Shown piece by piece: positions 62,892 through 64,000 of a DNA stretch of 64,000 nt. The position numbers and the translations under genes were made by a program. The DNA is taken from assembly GCF_001375655.1 (NCBI RefSeq), contig NZ_CTEN01000005.1, positions 26,543 to 90,542 of the forward strand, read 5' to 3'. The stretch's first letter is position 1, and the number at the start of each line of letters is the position of its first letter. This DNA is from Streptococcus varani. Lineage in GTDB: Bacteria; Bacillota; Bacilli; Lactobacillales; Streptococcaceae. The notes below the pieces were generated by a model. It was not told the origin of the DNA and made no database searches. It saw only the letters and a program-made list of their open reading frames with translations.

Positions 62892-63591
62892 TGTACTCAC
62901 TCCTATCAAATGTAAATCCAGTAATGATCGTGTCATCTTCATCATCTGAGCCAAGTTGTGCCTTGAGGTTGTCAATTCTCAGGCGTTGCTCCTCTGTGAC
63001 AAGCGGTGAGCGTGTCAGCTCGTCATAGGTCTTAATCATGCTTTTAAGCTCTGACTGTGCCCTTGCTATTGCAGCTAGAGCCTTGCCTTGTTTATCCCAT
63101 GCCGTATGATGTTCATAGCCTACACCAGCTTTGCCCTCGCTTGTGATTAAGGTATCGCTGTCCTCTATGTCCTGGACAAATAAAATACGCTGAGCGTGTA
63201 ACAAATTAGCATAGGTCAGCGTGATATTTTCCCAAAGAATATCAATAGGGGTCATTGTCTCAACTTCATCTATCAGCTCAGATATGCCCTTAGGGAGGTA
63301 TTTTCTCCTTAGTCCATGCTTTACAGCGTTGTCGTTTCCTCTAGGGGCTCCATGACCCACAGCGTTCTTATTTCCTTTTGGAGCTCCCCTTGGTTTTTTG
63401 GAGCGTTCCGTATTTTTCTTTTGGAACGTTCCTTTTATTTTAGGTTCCCATTTGTCTTTACTTTTCCAACCTCGGACAGTGCCAGCTGAAACACCCAAAC
63501 GCTCAGCAATCTCAATCAGCTCAATGTTTCCATTATTTTCTGAATAGATTTCAAATGCCTTGTCTCGGTTGGGGTCTCTTGCTCTACCCAA
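62860..63591 (-). CDS. terS: Terminase small subunit
   Basis: 243 residues from a TTG at 63591 directly behind AGGAGG; an ATG 15 codons upstream lies ahead of the ribosome site. The N-terminal DNA-binding helix-turn-helix (LIEIAERLGVSAGTVRGWKS) and the RGAPKGNKNAVGHGAPRGND motif are the PBSX-type TerS hallmarks. It recognises the packaging site. Confidence 0.88.
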   Translation of the reverse strand: MGRARDPNRDKAFEIYSENNGNIELIEIAERLGVSAGTVRGWKSKDKWEPKIKGTFQKKNTERSKKPRGAPKGNKNAVGHGAPRGNDNAVKHGLRRKYLPKGISELIDEVETMTPIDILWENITLTYANLLHAQRILFVQDIEDSDTLITSEGKAGVGYEHHTAWDKQGKALAAIARAQSELKSMIKTYDELTRSPLVTEEQRLRIDNLKAQLGSDDEDDTIITGFTFDRSEYNGDTEPSKAD

Positions 63592-63736
63592 GCCTAAACC
63601 TCCTATACTTGTTTGTTTGGACAAAAGAAAAGGCAAGACACTTGATAGGTGCCTTACCCTTATTTCTTGATACTACCATTCTAGCAGAATTTAAGAACCG
63701 TGCTGTTCCAAAAAGTCCCAAACGCTCCCTATGAAA

Positions 63737-64000
63737 TCAGATGACTTCCTCTAAGGCTGAGACAGCCTCATTTTTTAACCTGTAATAGGTTGTTCGGCTC
63801 ATCTTCAAATCATAACAAACACTATCAGCGGTGCCTTTATTGATGTAGGTCATCCTTAATACTGCCCTATGCTTCGGATTTTTCAGCTTGTTAATCAATC
63901 TACCAAGTTCAAGTTTCCTGTTAATAACTTCATTGGTATCTTGCTCTATCGCTTCTTTCATGACAATCAACTGAGTATAGACATCATCAACTTGTCTAGC
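63737..64000 (-). CDS. ArpU-like phage late regulator, partial
   Basis: The reading frame runs in from the right edge (ARQVDDVYTQLIVMKEAIEQ) to a stop at 63737. The C-terminal sigma-70 region 4-like helix-turn-helix is visible: LRMTYINKGTADSVCYDLKM then SRTTYYRLKNEAVSALEE. ArpU/RinA-type proteins switch on late phage genes and sit just before terS. The N-terminus is outside the window. The 63592-63736 gap has no gene. Confidence 0.75.
   Translation of the reverse strand, partial: ARQVDDVYTQLIVMKEAIEQDTNEVINRKLELGRLINKLKNPKHRAVLRMTYINKGTADSVCYDLKMSRTTYYRLKNEAVSALEEVI

Larger units (their letters stand above)
43726..64000 (-). mobile_element. Prophage (siphovirus), probably defective, continues beyond window
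   Basis: From the tRNA-Cys 3' end to the right edge every gene is phage-like and on the minus strand: late regulator, terminase, portal, MuF, scaffold, capsid, tape measure, Dit, Tal, DUF859, DUF1366, holins, endolysin. The endolysin is truncated and the genes between capsid and tail chaperone are missing, so virion assembly from this copy alone is unlikely. Integrase, repressor and the other att site are outside the window. Confidence 0.9.

Overview
The window is a low-GC Firmicute chromosome that reads throughout as Streptococcus. Signs are FtsW/Ppc, ClpC/CtsR, RpsB/Tsf, PurA, a BusR/BusA osmolyte system, an IS1167-like ISL3 element, BOX-like modular repeats and a siphovirus prophage of the streptococcal type. 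A fused glutathione synthase (GshF) speaks against S. pneumoniae, which as far as I know lacks it. A sanguinis/parasanguinis/mitis-group species is my inference; the species cannot be fixed from this sequence alone.

1-16.7 kb is housekeeping sequence broken by insertion debris: the ppc 5' end, ftsW, a truncated transposase, an ECF S-component/DUF4430 lipoprotein pair, a GH25 lysozyme, a DUF368 (PopT-like) lipid-phosphate transporter, ybaK, lysS, AraC- and TetR-type regulators, an LLM flavin oxidoreductase, a frameshifted IS1182-type remnant that runs into a GC-rich folded segment, yajC, purA with a PurR-box promoter, and gshF.

16.7-27.7 kb is more accessory. An ISL3 element with a perfect 8-bp target duplication has a duplicated left end. 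It is followed by an LPXTG surface protein, the xpaC-telA pair (telA carries a one-base frameshift), hslO-dus, and three secreted proteins sharing DUF5648-type repeats, one of them a V8-like serine protease. A decayed 3' tail of the neighbouring acetyltransferase gene flanks this cluster.

27.7-43.6 kb is core sequence: the ctsR-clpC-GNAT operon with a CtsR operator, a thioredoxin-like protein, an MFS transporter, rpsB-tsf with a repeat-bearing spacer, a P2-type cation ATPase, then DUF389-busR-busAA-busAB, the c-di-AMP-controlled glycine betaine uptake module.

43.7-64 kb is a prophage lodged behind a tRNA-Cys gene and running off the right edge. All its genes are on the minus strand, so it reads from the right: late regulator, terminase, portal, MuF head protein with a candidate C-terminal toxin and adjacent acidic immunity candidate, a phage tRNA-Trp, scaffold, capsid, then a junction where the connectors, major tail protein and the first half of the tail chaperone are missing, then tape measure, Dit, Tal, fibre-like proteins, holins and an endolysin truncated next to the tRNA. 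These lesions suggest a defective prophage that still keeps a toxin/immunity-like pair.
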